64,000 nt of DNA, taken from Sulfitobacter litoralis. Lineage in GTDB: Bacteria; Pseudomonadota; Alphaproteobacteria; Rhodobacterales; Rhodobacteraceae. Both the position numbers and the translations under genes were made by a program. The DNA lies in contig NZ_FNJD01000003.1 in the NCBI RefSeq assembly GCF_900103185.1, positions 124,001 through 188,000 on the forward strand, written 5' to 3'. This document shows, piece after piece, positions 1 to 7,558 of the stretch; positions within the stretch are counted from its first letter, which is position 1, and the number at the start of each line of letters is the position of its first letter. Under the pieces are notes generated by a model, which searched no databases, was not told the origin of the DNA, and saw only the letters and a program-made list of their open reading frames with translations.

Positions 1-1065
1 CGCAGCGCGCCGTTCGGGTGGGGCCAGCCCTTCGTCAATCTGACTGCGCCGCAAACGGATGTCATCGGGACCAAACAGCGTAAGCGTTTCAGCCGGGGCA
101 CCGTCGCGACCCGCGCGACCAATCTCTTGATAGTAAGCTTCAATGGATTTGGGCAGATCGGCATGGGCGACCCACCGAATGTCCGGTTTGTCGATCCCCA
201 TGCCAAAGGCCACGGTCGCCACGACGATCAGCCCGTCCTCTTGTTGAAAGCGGCGTTCTGCCGTGCGGCGGTCGTCTGCTTCCATCCCGCCGTGATAATG
301 CAAAGACAGATGCCCGTCGTCGCGCAGCGCCTTGGCAAGCCCTTCGGTTTTTGCACGAGTGCCGCAATAGACGATGCCCGACTGCCCTTTACGCGCGCTG
401 GCAAAGTTCAAAATCTGCGCGCGCGGTCCATTCTTGGCAGCAAAGGCCAGGTGGATATTAGGGCGGTCAAATCCGCGCAGGAAAGCGCGTGGCGGGGTGC
501 CGTCAAAAAGCTTCTGGATGATCTCGGCTTGGGTTTCGGCATCCGCCGTCGCGGTAAAGGCGGCCAGCGGCACATCCAGCGTACGTCGCAATTCACCAAT
601 GCGCAGATAGTCGGGACGAAAATCATGGCCCCACTGGCTGACGCAATGCGCCTCGTCCACAGCGATCAATGACACGCCGACACGCTTTAACATGCCGGTG
701 ACTGACCCCGCGGCGAGCCGTTCGGGTGCCATATACAACAGCTTGAGCGTCCCCGCTTCGAGCCCTTCCCACACCGCATCGGTTTCTTCGGGCGTGTTAC
801 CCGAGGTCAGCGCCCCGGCCCCAACGCCAAGCTCTTGCAAGGCGCGTACCTGATCACGCATCAACGCAATGAGCGGAGATATAACGACTGTCACCCCATC
901 CCGCAGCAACGCAGGCATCTGGAAACACAGGGATTTACCACCGCCGGTCGGCATAATCGCCAGTGTATTTTCACCGGCGGTCACCGCCTCTACGATCTCT
1001 TGCTGACCGGGACGGAAGCCATCGAACCCAAAGACATCACGAAGTAGCGTGGCAGCGCCTGACAT
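1..1065 (-). CDS. recQ: ATP-dependent DNA helicase RecQ (3' part outside window)
   Basis: The reverse strand is open from an ATG at 1063-1065 to the window edge, giving the first 355 residues. A superfamily 2 helicase Walker A (MPTGGGKS, about residues 38-45) and a DEAH box in the stretch VDEAHCVSQWGHDFRP are visible. The RecQ-typical stretches GFRPGQQEIV and GMGIDKPDIRWV and the late motif QEIGRAGRDG follow in order. RecQ unwinds DNA 3'-5' during recombination and replication-fork repair. The zinc-binding and HRDC parts lie beyond the edge. The gene follows yggT on the same strand after about 110 bases. Confidence 0.95.
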   Translation of the reverse strand, partial: MSGAATLLRDVFGFDGFRPGQQEIVEAVTAGENTLAIMPTGGGKSLCFQMPALLRDGVTVVISPLIALMRDQVRALQELGVGAGALTSGNTPEETDAVWEGLEAGTLKLLYMAPERLAAGSVTGMLKRVGVSLIAVDEAHCVSQWGHDFRPDYLRIGELRRTLDVPLAAFTATADAETQAEIIQKLFDGTPPRAFLRGFDRPNIHLAFAAKNGPRAQILNFASARKGQSGIVYCGTRAKTEGLAKALRDDGHLSLHYHGGMEADDRRTAERRFQQEDGLIVVATVAFGMGIDKPDIRWVAHADLPKSIEAYYQEIGRAGRDGAPAETLTLFGPDDIRLRRSQIDEGLAPPERRAA

Positions 1066-1113
1066 GAAAAACCCAACCGTATCTAACCTGCAGCATGCAG
1101 AATCTCATAGTCG

Positions 1114-1137
1114 CGGGCAGGGGACAATCCCTGCCCG
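1114..1137 (-). promoter_or_regulatory. Perfect 9-bp stem-loop between yggT and recQ
   Basis: Arms CGGGCAGGG (1114-1122) and CCCTGCCCG (1129-1137) enclose a 6-base loop. No T-run follows on the minus strand, so it is not a textbook intrinsic terminator. It may be a transcript-end stabiliser or a partial terminator after yggT. A smaller hairpin, CTGCA-GCA-TGCAG, lies nearby at about 1089-1101. Confidence 0.4.
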
Positions 1138-1174
1138 TGCGTCCGGCAGGGCCAAGACCCCAGCAGATGCCCGA

Positions 1175-1462
1175 TTAGTAGAACATTGCAGCGTTGTTGA
1201 TCAGCAGAATCCGTAGAACAGCGACCGCGATCAGCACAACCAACGGCGCAAGGTCAAGCCCGCCCATCTGGGGCAGAATGCTACGAACGCGACCGTAGAC
1301 GGGCTCCAGCAAGCGATTGAGCCCATCCCAAACTTGCGCCACCAAAGGTTGACGAAGGTTTAAAACCTGAAAATTAATCAGCCAACTCATGATGACATGC
1401 GCGATAATGATGAACCAAACGATGTTCAGCAAGAGCATCAAGATCTGAAACAGGGATGTCAT
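1175..1462 (-). CDS. YggT family integral membrane protein
   Basis: A 95-residue hydrophobic protein with two membrane spans, about residues 5-30 and 65-92. Between them is the family hallmark region VLNLRQPLVAQVWDGLNRLLEPVYGRVRSILP (abbreviated: RQPLV...LEPVYGRVR). The open frame extends 22 codons upstream, but the ATG at 1460-1462 starts exactly where the family begins, so I use it. YggT proteins are linked to osmotic tolerance and envelope or division functions, and their biochemical role is unsettled. Confidence 0.85.
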   Translation of the reverse strand: MTSLFQILMLLLNIVWFIIIAHVIMSWLINFQVLNLRQPLVAQVWDGLNRLLEPVYGRVRSILPQMGGLDLAPLVVLIAVAVLRILLINNAAMFY

Positions 1463-1566
1463 AGGGGGGGGCCTTTCATTGCACAGCGCGAACGTAGGTG
1501 CGCCCGCGTCAAAGAACAAGAGCGGCATGGCCTTGGCCCCTTCGCCCTTGTCGAATTCGCATTATT

Positions 1567-1899
1567 TTACGCTTGCATCGCGTTGATGACGACAGAGAAA
1601 TCCAGACTATCGACTTTCAGCATCGACCAATCGGCGAAATGCCGGGTTTCGATCTGTTTTTCATCGAGGATTTTAAAGCCGCTGTGCCGCGCGTCATTGC
1701 GGATATTTTCGATCAGCCGATGTACGTCAGCTTCTTCGCCTTCCAGCACCTGACAGAAGTTGCGCCCGTTATATGCCAAGGCCCCCGTGACGCTGTGCTT
1801 TTCGTTTTCACGCACCGCGATGGTAAATATTTCTGCGACATCGGCTTTGGAAACGGATGGAACTGCGGTGCTGAAATAGAGAAGCCGGATCATCGCCAT
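1567..1899 (-). CDS. Single-domain BLUF blue-light photoreceptor
   Basis: A 110-residue protein that is essentially only a BLUF domain, a flavin-binding blue-light sensor. It starts RLLYFSTA. The flavin-site residues known from AppA and other BLUF proteins appear conserved: Tyr8, Asn32 (seven residues before the Gly of VTG), Gln50 in NFCQVLEG, and Trp91 with Met93 in ADWSM. No output domain is present, so signalling would need a protein partner. AGGAG precedes the ATG at 1897-1899. It is divergent from the UMF1 transporter gene. Confidence 0.9.
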   Translation of the reverse strand: MAMIRLLYFSTAVPSVSKADVAEIFTIAVRENEKHSVTGALAYNGRNFCQVLEGEEADVHRLIENIRNDARHSGFKILDEKQIETRHFADWSMLKVDSLDFSVVINAMQA

Positions 1900-2094
1900 A
1901 TAGGGTCTCCTAAAAATATCTTAACGGGGCATTGTTCTTGATCTTCTTTAATCAAAAGGCTTTTGAAAAGCGACCCTGTTCGAATGTCATAGGACATATC
2001 AAAACGCCCTTCCCGCTACGCGGGAGAGCCATTCGCAGACTTGCGTCGCGCCCTGTTGCTGCACTACCGTCGCTTGAAACAGGAGAGAGCAGTC

Positions 2095-3468
2095 ATGGCA
2101 GCCACATCAGCGCGAAAGAAGATCTGGGGCTGGTACTTCTTTGACTGGGCCAGCCAGCCCTACAACACGCTCCTTTTGACGTTCATTTTCGGCCCCTATT
2201 TCGCCCAAACGGCGACGGCAAATCTGGTCGAGGGTGGTATGGCGCTCGAGGCCGCCAAGGCGCAGGCGCAAGCCTATTGGGGGTATGGCCTGACGGCTGC
2301 GGGCATCCTTATTGCGATCCTGGCACCCACGCTTGGGGCGGTTGCGGATTCAACAGGCAAGCGGATGCCGTGGATATGGCTATTTTCTGCACTGTATGTC
2401 GTGGGATCTGGCGCGCTTTGGTGGACGGCACCGCAGGATTTCTCAGTTATTTGGGCGTTGTTCTTTTTCGGTATCGGCTTGATCGGGATGGAGTTCGCGA
2501 CAATATTTACCAACTCTTACCTGCCCGAGCTGCACCCTGACCCCGGCGAACGCGGGCGGCTGTCGGGGTCGGGCTGGGCGTTTGGCTATGTCGGCGGTGT
2601 TCTGGCGCTGATCGTGATGATCGCGCTTTTTCAGGCGGGTAGCACGGGGCGCACGATGGCAGGGCTAAGCCCGCTGTTCGGGCTTGATCCGGCGACCAAG
2701 GCTGACACCCGCATTGTCGGCCCGTTAACAGCGATCTGGTACGCCGTTTTCATGATCCCTTTCTTTTTATATGTGCGCGATACACCCGTCAAAGATGCCG
2801 CGCGCTACCGGGTGGGCAAAGGGTTGGCGGATCTTTGGGTCACGCTCAAGAACCTGCCGCGCCATCCTTCGCTTCTGGCCTATCTGGGGTCATCGATGTT
2901 TTATCGCGATGCCCTTAACGGAATGTACACGTTCGGTGGGATATATGCGCTTGGTGTCTTGAACTGGAGCATTATTGATATCGGGGTCTTTGGGATACTC
3001 GCGGCGATTTCCGGCGCGGTGTTCTCTTGGGTCGGGGGGCGTGTGGATCGCGCGATTGGGCCGATGCCCGTTATCGTGACCTGCTGTCTGATCCTAATCG
3101 CCACGGCTGTGCTGATTATCTCGCTGACCCCTAGCTCGATTATGGGAGTCGCGCTGGCCGAAGGGTCTGCTGTGCCCGACATCGCCTTCTACATCGCCGG
3201 TGCGCTGATCGGGGCAGCGGGGGGGGCGTTGCAGGCCTCGTCGCGCAATATGTTGACCCGTCAGGGCAACCCCGATCGCATGACCGAGGCATTTGGCCTT
3301 TACGCATTGTCGGGCAAAGCTACATCGTTTTTGGCACCGGCTTTGATCGCTGTCGCCAGCGACCTGTCGGGCAACCAGCGGATCGGGATCGCCCCCGTTG
3401 TGGGGCTGTTCATCATCGGTCTGGTTCTGTTAATCTGGGTAAAACCCAACGGAGATTTCGCCAAATGA
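2095..3468 (+). CDS. UMF1/Atg22-like major facilitator transporter
   Basis: A 457-residue polytopic membrane protein with roughly 11-12 hydrophobic segments. The N-terminus GWYFFDWASQPYNTLL is the signature of the UMF1 (unknown major facilitator 1) family, related to the yeast vacuolar amino-acid exporter Atg22. The loop GAVADSTGKRMPW matches the MFS loop 2-3 motif. Its substrate is unknown. I place the start at the ATG at 2095, preceded by AGGAGAG, rather than the open frame 18 codons upstream. The stop overlaps the mepA start (ATGA). Confidence 0.85.
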   Translation: MAATSARKKIWGWYFFDWASQPYNTLLLTFIFGPYFAQTATANLVEGGMALEAAKAQAQAYWGYGLTAAGILIAILAPTLGAVADSTGKRMPWIWLFSALYVVGSGALWWTAPQDFSVIWALFFFGIGLIGMEFATIFTNSYLPELHPDPGERGRLSGSGWAFGYVGGVLALIVMIALFQAGSTGRTMAGLSPLFGLDPATKADTRIVGPLTAIWYAVFMIPFFLYVRDTPVKDAARYRVGKGLADLWVTLKNLPRHPSLLAYLGSSMFYRDALNGMYTFGGIYALGVLNWSIIDIGVFGILAAISGAVFSWVGGRVDRAIGPMPVIVTCCLILIATAVLIISLTPSSIMGVALAEGSAVPDIAFYIAGALIGAAGGALQASSRNMLTRQGNPDRMTEAFGLYALSGKATSFLAPALIAVASDLSGNQRIGIAPVVGLFIIGLVLLIWVKPNGDFAK

Positions 3469-4406
3469 TCCTGTCCCGATTCCTCACTTGTACCGTGCTG
3501 GCCCTTGCCCTGGCGGCCTGCGGCGGGTCTTCGTCCAAGCCGAATGCAGAGGCATCCAAAGTCCTGCCAACCATCGGATCGTCGGGTGGTGCGCGCAGCA
3601 ACATTCAAGCAAAGAAGCTTTTCGGCGCGAAATCCGATGGCTCTCGGCAGTCTTCCGCCGCCTACGGCAGCTATGCCAAGGGCTGCGTCGCAGGGGGACA
3701 GCAGCTGGCCGAAACCGGGCCAACCTGGCAAGCAATGCGCCTGTCGCGCAACCGCAACTGGGGCCACCCAGAGATGATCGATTACATCAAACAGCTTAGT
3801 GCAAAGGCAGCGCAGCAACCCGGTTGGGAAGGAATCTATGTCGGCGATATCAGCCAGCCGCGTGGCGGGCCGATGCTGACCGGGCACGCCAGTCACCAGA
3901 TGGGTTTGGACGCGGATATTTGGATGCTCCCCCCTAATTCGCTGTCGCTTAGCCGGTCGCAGCGCGAAAACATTTCGTCCATCTCGATGCGCCGGGCCAG
4001 CGGTGCCTATGTGAACAGCAGCTGGACGCCGCAGCACCATCAGGTGCTCAAGGCCGCCGCATCCGATCCGCGTGTTGCGCGTATCTTTGTGTTCCCCGGT
4101 GCCAAGGTGCAGATGTGCGCCGATGAAAAGGGGGACCGGAGCTGGCTGCGCAAAATTCGCCCTTGGTACGGGCACCACTATCACTTCCACGTCCGGCTGA
4201 GCTGCCCGAAAGGCGCAACTGGTTGCGTTAACCAGGATCCGCCCCCCGCAGGCGACGGCTGCGCGGATGCACGTCAATGGCAGGCGAATATCCTGAACCC
4301 GCCCGCGCCGACCCCTAACGCGCCAAAGACCAAGGCAAAACCAAAGCGTGAACTGTTGCTCGCGGATCTGCCTGCGCAGTGCCAATCTGTGCTGGATTCG
4401 AACTAA
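3465..4406 (+). CDS. mepA: Penicillin-insensitive murein endopeptidase MepA, lipoprotein-like
   Basis: A 313-residue zinc LAS-type peptidase that cuts D-alanyl-diaminopimelate cross-links in peptidoglycan. The metal and catalytic motifs are clear: HASHQMGLDADIW (His141, His144, Asp151) and GHHYHFHVRL (His237, His240, His242). The N-terminus has a signal peptide ending in a lipobox (LAAC), which predicts a lipid-anchored periplasmic enzyme. Its ATG overlaps the preceding stop, so it is translationally coupled to the transporter gene. The C-terminus is a proline/lysine-rich tail. Confidence 0.93.
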   Translation: MILSRFLTCTVLALALAACGGSSSKPNAEASKVLPTIGSSGGARSNIQAKKLFGAKSDGSRQSSAAYGSYAKGCVAGGQQLAETGPTWQAMRLSRNRNWGHPEMIDYIKQLSAKAAQQPGWEGIYVGDISQPRGGPMLTGHASHQMGLDADIWMLPPNSLSLSRSQRENISSISMRRASGAYVNSSWTPQHHQVLKAAASDPRVARIFVFPGAKVQMCADEKGDRSWLRKIRPWYGHHYHFHVRLSCPKGATGCVNQDPPPAGDGCADARQWQANILNPPAPTPNAPKTKAKPKRELLLADLPAQCQSVLDSN

Positions 4407-5275
4407 ACTTGCTACAGATCCTCTTTGCCCTTGGCTTTGCCTCCGCTGCGCTTGCAGCGGGCGCAAATGGCCCGATCGTGCATCACACGCAGCTGGATTG
4501 GGATAACGACGCCCCCTGGTTCGGCGGTCTGTCGGGTGTCGAAATGCGCGCGGACGGCAAACAAATGACTGTCATCAGCGACCGCGGGCGTATCATGGTG
4601 GCCGACCTGGCGCGGGATGCGCTTGGCACGTTGACGGGCTTAGAGGTGATACATTCGGTTGCCCTGCGTGATCAAAAAGGTGCGGTAATGGACAAACCCC
4701 ATGCTGATGCCGAAGGGCTGGCGATTGCGCCCGATGGTAGCATCTTTATCAGCTACGAGGGGCAGCACCGTATCGCGCGCACAAATCTAGCCGATGGTAC
4801 GACCGAGCAAATAATTGCCCCGCCCCAAGGTGCATTGCTAAGGGAGAATGCTGGCTTCGAGGCACTGGCAGTGGATGCCGAAGGGTCGCTGTACGCACTG
4901 CCGGAGGATACGCGCAGCAATCAAATACCGCTGTATAAGTATCAAAACGACGCGTGGAGCATTGCCGCCTACCTTGAAAAAGACAGCCCGTTCGTGCCTG
5001 TCGGTGCCGATTTCGACGATGAAGGTCGGCTATATTTACTTGAGCGAACGGTTACCCCGCTGGGGTTTCGCACCCGATTGCGGCGGATCGAACTGGCGGG
5101 CGACCAGACCTCCGCCGTGACCTTGTTGCAAACCTTGCCTGCACGGTATGACAACCTCGAGGCGCTGACCGTTTGGCGCGATGGTGTCGGGCGTACGCGT
5201 GTGACGATGATTTCAGACGATAATTTCCTATCAGTGCAGCAAACCCAGGTTATCGAGCTGACGATCACACAATAG
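4379..5275 (+). CDS. Phytase-like esterase domain protein, secreted
   Basis: The 298-residue product matches the pattern of the 'esterase-like activity of phytase' family (PF13449). It begins GLSGVEMRADGKQMTVISDRG, a beta-propeller repeat seen in the family, and contains NAGFEALAVDAEG and DNLEALTVW. The hydrophobic N-terminus ending ALAAGA looks like a signal peptide, so the protein should be exported. The start is uncertain: GTG at 4379 overlaps mepA by 28 bases, and TTG at 4409 lies just after the mepA stop. Neither has a strong ribosome-binding site. The natural substrate cannot be read from sequence. Confidence 0.75.
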   Translation: MPICAGFELNLLQILFALGFASAALAAGANGPIVHHTQLDWDNDAPWFGGLSGVEMRADGKQMTVISDRGRIMVADLARDALGTLTGLEVIHSVALRDQKGAVMDKPHADAEGLAIAPDGSIFISYEGQHRIARTNLADGTTEQIIAPPQGALLRENAGFEALAVDAEGSLYALPEDTRSNQIPLYKYQNDAWSIAAYLEKDSPFVPVGADFDDEGRLYLLERTVTPLGFRTRLRRIELAGDQTSAVTLLQTLPARYDNLEALTVWRDGVGRTRVTMISDDNFLSVQQTQVIELTITQ

Positions 5276-5367
5276 CTTGCGCGAATGGCATGCGATCCCT
5301 ACAACGCATGACTGTCTGCGATCCCCGCAGGCCAAGTCGCCGCACCCTTGCACAAAACGGTTCAAAT

Positions 5368-5988
5368 ATGACACGCACCTATCTTCCCGGCATTCTTGCT
5401 ATGGCCGCCATTGTTGTGGCCTCCAATATCCTTGTTCAATTCCTGTTTGGCCAATGGCTGACATGGGGCGCGTTCACCTATCCGCTGGCGTTTCTGGTCA
5501 CCGATGTGATGAACCGCGTTTACGGAAAAGACGCTGCGCGGCGGGTGGTGCTGGTTGGCTTTGTCGTTGGTCTCGCTTGCTCTTTGATCGGGACGCAGAT
5601 CATGGGCGAATTCGGGCCACTAGTGACCTTGCGCATCGCGATCGGGTCCGGGGTGGCGTTTCTTGTGGCGCAATTGGTCGATGTGGCGATCTTCTCTGCG
5701 CTGCGTGATGGCAAATGGTGGCGCGCACCTTTGGCCAGCACTTTGGTTAGCAGCACGCTTGATACCATGCTGTTTTTCTCGATCTCGTTTTCCGGCGTCC
5801 TAACATTCCTACACCCCGCGACCGACGTCTCTTGGGCCTCGGAAATGCTGCCTTTGCTCGGCAGTGGCCCGGTGGCACCTCTGTGGGTGTCGCTGGCAGT
5901 TGCGGATTGGTCTGTGAAGCTGGGCATCGCGCTGATCGCGCTGATCCCGTTCCGCATTATCACCGCCCAATTGCTGCCCCGCAGCTAA
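5368..5988 (+). CDS. Queuosine precursor transporter, YhhQ/VUT family
   Basis: A 206-residue membrane protein with about six spans. It carries the family pattern ASNILVQF and TYPLAFLVTDVMNRVYGKDAARRVV (key residues: YPLAFLVTDVMNR). YhhQ imports the queuosine precursors preQ0/preQ1 for tRNA modification. I start at the ATG at 5368; the open frame reaches 26 codons upstream, but those residues are not hydrophobic. Two short inverted repeats lie in the leader (5289-5310 and 5316-5330). Confidence 0.88.
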   Translation: MTRTYLPGILAMAAIVVASNILVQFLFGQWLTWGAFTYPLAFLVTDVMNRVYGKDAARRVVLVGFVVGLACSLIGTQIMGEFGPLVTLRIAIGSGVAFLVAQLVDVAIFSALRDGKWWRAPLASTLVSSTLDTMLFFSISFSGVLTFLHPATDVSWASEMLPLLGSGPVAPLWVSLAVADWSVKLGIALIALIPFRIITAQLLPRS

Positions 5989-6077
5989 AGGCCACACCTC
6001 TCGGACCCCGACTGGCGTAAAAAACATTTTGTGTTTTCGATTTACTGTGCCAGTCTTCAAGTGAGTTCAACAAATGT

Positions 6078-6253
6078 AAAGGAGGTGATCCAGTGTCAAG
6101 AACGGTATTGGAGCGAGGTGTCGGAACAGCTTGGGAGGTATCCCGTTAGGGCAGCCCCTGGCGGTTGAAACAGCCTAGGTGGATCGCTGATCTAACCGAT
6201 CCCACCTCCGTAAACCATTCGATTGGGCCGCTCCTCACCGGGGCGGCCCTTTT
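6078..6253 (+). ncRNA. Orphan structured locus with extended anti-16S sequence; candidate riboregulator or leader peptide
   Basis: The 331-base gap before arfB holds an element I cannot assign. AAAGGAGGTGATCCAG (6078-6093) is a 16-nt perfect complement of the conserved bacterial 16S rRNA 3' end. It is followed directly by a GTG (6093) opening an 18-codon ORF ending at TAG 6147-6149. Downstream, AGGTGGATCG (6177-6186) can pair with CGATCCCACCT (6197-6207). The same 3' strand (CACCTCC, 6203-6209) could instead pair with GGAGGTG (6081-6087) and hide the ribosome-binding site. A terminator closes the unit at 6225-6253. Function is unknown. Confidence 0.45.
6225..6253 (+). terminator. Intrinsic terminator of the orphan locus
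   Basis: GGGCCGC (6225-6231) and GCGGCCC (6243-6249) form a 7-bp GC stem followed by TTTT. It lies upstream of arfB and downstream of the orphan element, which supports a separate short transcript there. Confidence 0.75.
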
Positions 6254-6319
6254 CGCATGCGGGTGCGGGTCTTTCCCTCGGGTGCAGGCGATGCGATAGT
6301 TGCCACGAAGGAGAGCGTG

Positions 6320-6742
6320 ATGCTGCGGATCAACGACGACATTTCCATTCAGGACTGGGAGCTATCAGAAAGCTTTATGCGGGCCTCGGGGCCAGGCGGC
6401 CAGAATGTGAACAAAGTATCCAGCGCGGTGGAGCTTCGGTTCGAGGCCGCGACGTCCCCGTCCATACCGCCCCCTGTTAAGAACCGTTTACGGCGATTGG
6501 CAGGCAGGCGTTGGAAAACCGAAGGCGCGTTGGTGCTGCAATGCGACGAAACCCGCAGTCAGGTGCGCAACCGCGAAATTGTTCGGGAACGGCTAAAGGA
6601 CCTGATTACCGCTGCGCTGAAACCGCCAAAGAGGCGCATTGCGACACGGCCCACGCTGGGATCGAAAAAGCGCCGGTTAAAGGCAAAAAAGACCCGAGGC
6701 GAAGTTAAATCGCTGCGCGGACGGGTTGATCCGCCAGAATAA
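6320..6742 (+). CDS. arfB: Alternative ribosome-rescue peptidyl-tRNA hydrolase ArfB
   Basis: A 140-residue protein of the YaeJ/ArfB class. It releases the nascent chain from ribosomes stalled on non-stop mRNA. The catalytic GGQ is at residues 26-28 in SGPGGQNVNKV. The C-terminus is a highly basic tail (KKRRLKAKKTRGEVK) of the kind that enters the empty mRNA channel. The ATG at 6320 follows AAGGAGAGCG; the open frame upstream of it is not family-like. It sits just after the terminator of the orphan element. Confidence 0.93.
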   Translation: MLRINDDISIQDWELSESFMRASGPGGQNVNKVSSAVELRFEAATSPSIPPPVKNRLRRLAGRRWKTEGALVLQCDETRSQVRNREIVRERLKDLITAALKPPKRRIATRPTLGSKKRRLKAKKTRGEVKSLRGRVDPPE

Positions 6743-6862
6743 CTTTGTCTGCCCATGGCTGCAGACGTTCCATCAACTTTTAAACAGATATACCATTTCG
6801 CCGGTTCTTGCCGGTATCAACCCTGTGTCGGCAGATCGCCGCCACAGGGCAGATCAGCCATT

Positions 6863-6888
6863 GGAACGGATCAGCTTTGGCCCGTGTT
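6863..6888 (+). promoter_or_regulatory. Candidate stress-type ECF promoter, GGAAC-N18-GTTC
   Basis: GGAAC at 6863-6867 and GTTC from 6886 are spaced as in alphaproteobacterial EcfG-type general-stress promoters. The start codon of the secreted protein gene is about 50 bases downstream. The same motif with the same spacing precedes the GlsB-type stress gene at 32611. The assignment is tentative because it is unknown whether this organism has the sigma factor. Confidence 0.4.
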
Positions 6889-6939
6889 CCCCTGACAGAC
6901 ATTCAAGCAATGTCGTTAGTAAATCTAAGGAGAACTCAG

Positions 6940-7473
6940 ATGAAACTTACAACAACGACACTTATCGCGACCCTGATGGCCACTGGCGTTTCTACTGCGG
7001 CGATGGCTCAAACTTCCGTAGGCAGCGCTGCTGATGTAAGCTCGGGTGTTAATGCAGATGTTGGTGCATCAGGTTCACTATCCACTGGTTCCACCATGAA
7101 TGATGCTAAAGATACTGTCGCCAAGACCGGTAAAACGGCAAAAGAAAATTATGGTCAGTTGATCCAGGAACTGCGCGCTGGTGCAGAGACCGACACGCAA
7201 ACCAAAGCCGAAATTGACGCGTTTGATACCGATGCCAAACTGGATGTCGTGACCGTGTCAGAACTGAAGGCATCCAAGCAAGGCACCACCACCGCCCTCG
7301 ACGAAGCGCTGGATGCACAGGCCGAGGCTGTTGACGATATGCGCGCCTCTGTCGCTGCCAACACTGACCTGAGCGCAGACCTGGAAGCCGAAGGTTTTGC
7401 GTCCGAAGACGTTGTCGCCGTGCGCGGTAATGGCATGGGTGGGCTGACACTGATCGTTGACGACCGGAGCTAA
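6940..7473 (+). CDS. Secreted helical protein of unknown function
   Basis: A 177-residue protein with a clear signal peptide (MKLTTTTLIATLMATGVSTAAMAQ, cleavage after AMA). The mature part is low in aromatic residues and rich in Ala, Asp, Thr, Ser and Glu. It is mostly predicted-helical, with a Gly/Ser/Val-rich segment at residues 25-55. I recognise no enzyme motif. The ATG at 6940 is preceded by AAGGAG. A stress-type promoter motif lies upstream and a strong terminator downstream, so it is probably a single-gene unit. It is acidic and likely periplasmic. Confidence 0.8.
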   Translation: MKLTTTTLIATLMATGVSTAAMAQTSVGSAADVSSGVNADVGASGSLSTGSTMNDAKDTVAKTGKTAKENYGQLIQELRAGAETDTQTKAEIDAFDTDAKLDVVTVSELKASKQGTTTALDEALDAQAEAVDDMRASVAANTDLSADLEAEGFASEDVVAVRGNGMGGLTLIVDDRS

Positions 7474-7519
7474 CCCGACCGACGATATGCCCCGCATTCT
7501 GCGGGAGGCATAAGGCAGA

Positions 7520-7548
7520 GGGGCCGGTGGGAAACCACCGGCCCCTTT
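7520..7548 (+). terminator. Strong intrinsic terminator with GAAA tetraloop
   Basis: GGGGCCGGTGG (7520-7530), loop GAAA, CCACCGGCCCC (7535-7545), then TTT. The stem is 11 bp and perfect. It ends the secreted-protein gene and lies directly beyond the pncB stop, so it separates the convergent genes. A weaker hairpin (CCCGC-ATTCT-GCGGG) precedes it at about 7490-7504. Confidence 0.85.
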
Positions 7549-7558
7549 CGCGTGTGGA

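Noticed and set aside
3300..4466. 388-codon open frame antisense to mepA and the transporter end
   Set aside because: Covers two genes with intact catalytic motifs on the plus strand and shows no recognisable domain.
5289..5330. Two short hairpins before the queuosine-precursor transporter, considered as a preQ1 riboswitch
   Set aside because: CATGCG/CGCATG and CTGCG/CGCAG are present, but the A-rich tail and loop sequences of the known preQ1-I aptamer are not, and I cannot fold it as preQ1-II or -III by eye.
6223..6480. 85-codon frame across the terminator into arfB
   Set aside because: It would be translated from the terminator stem and overlaps arfB out of frame, with no ribosome-binding site.
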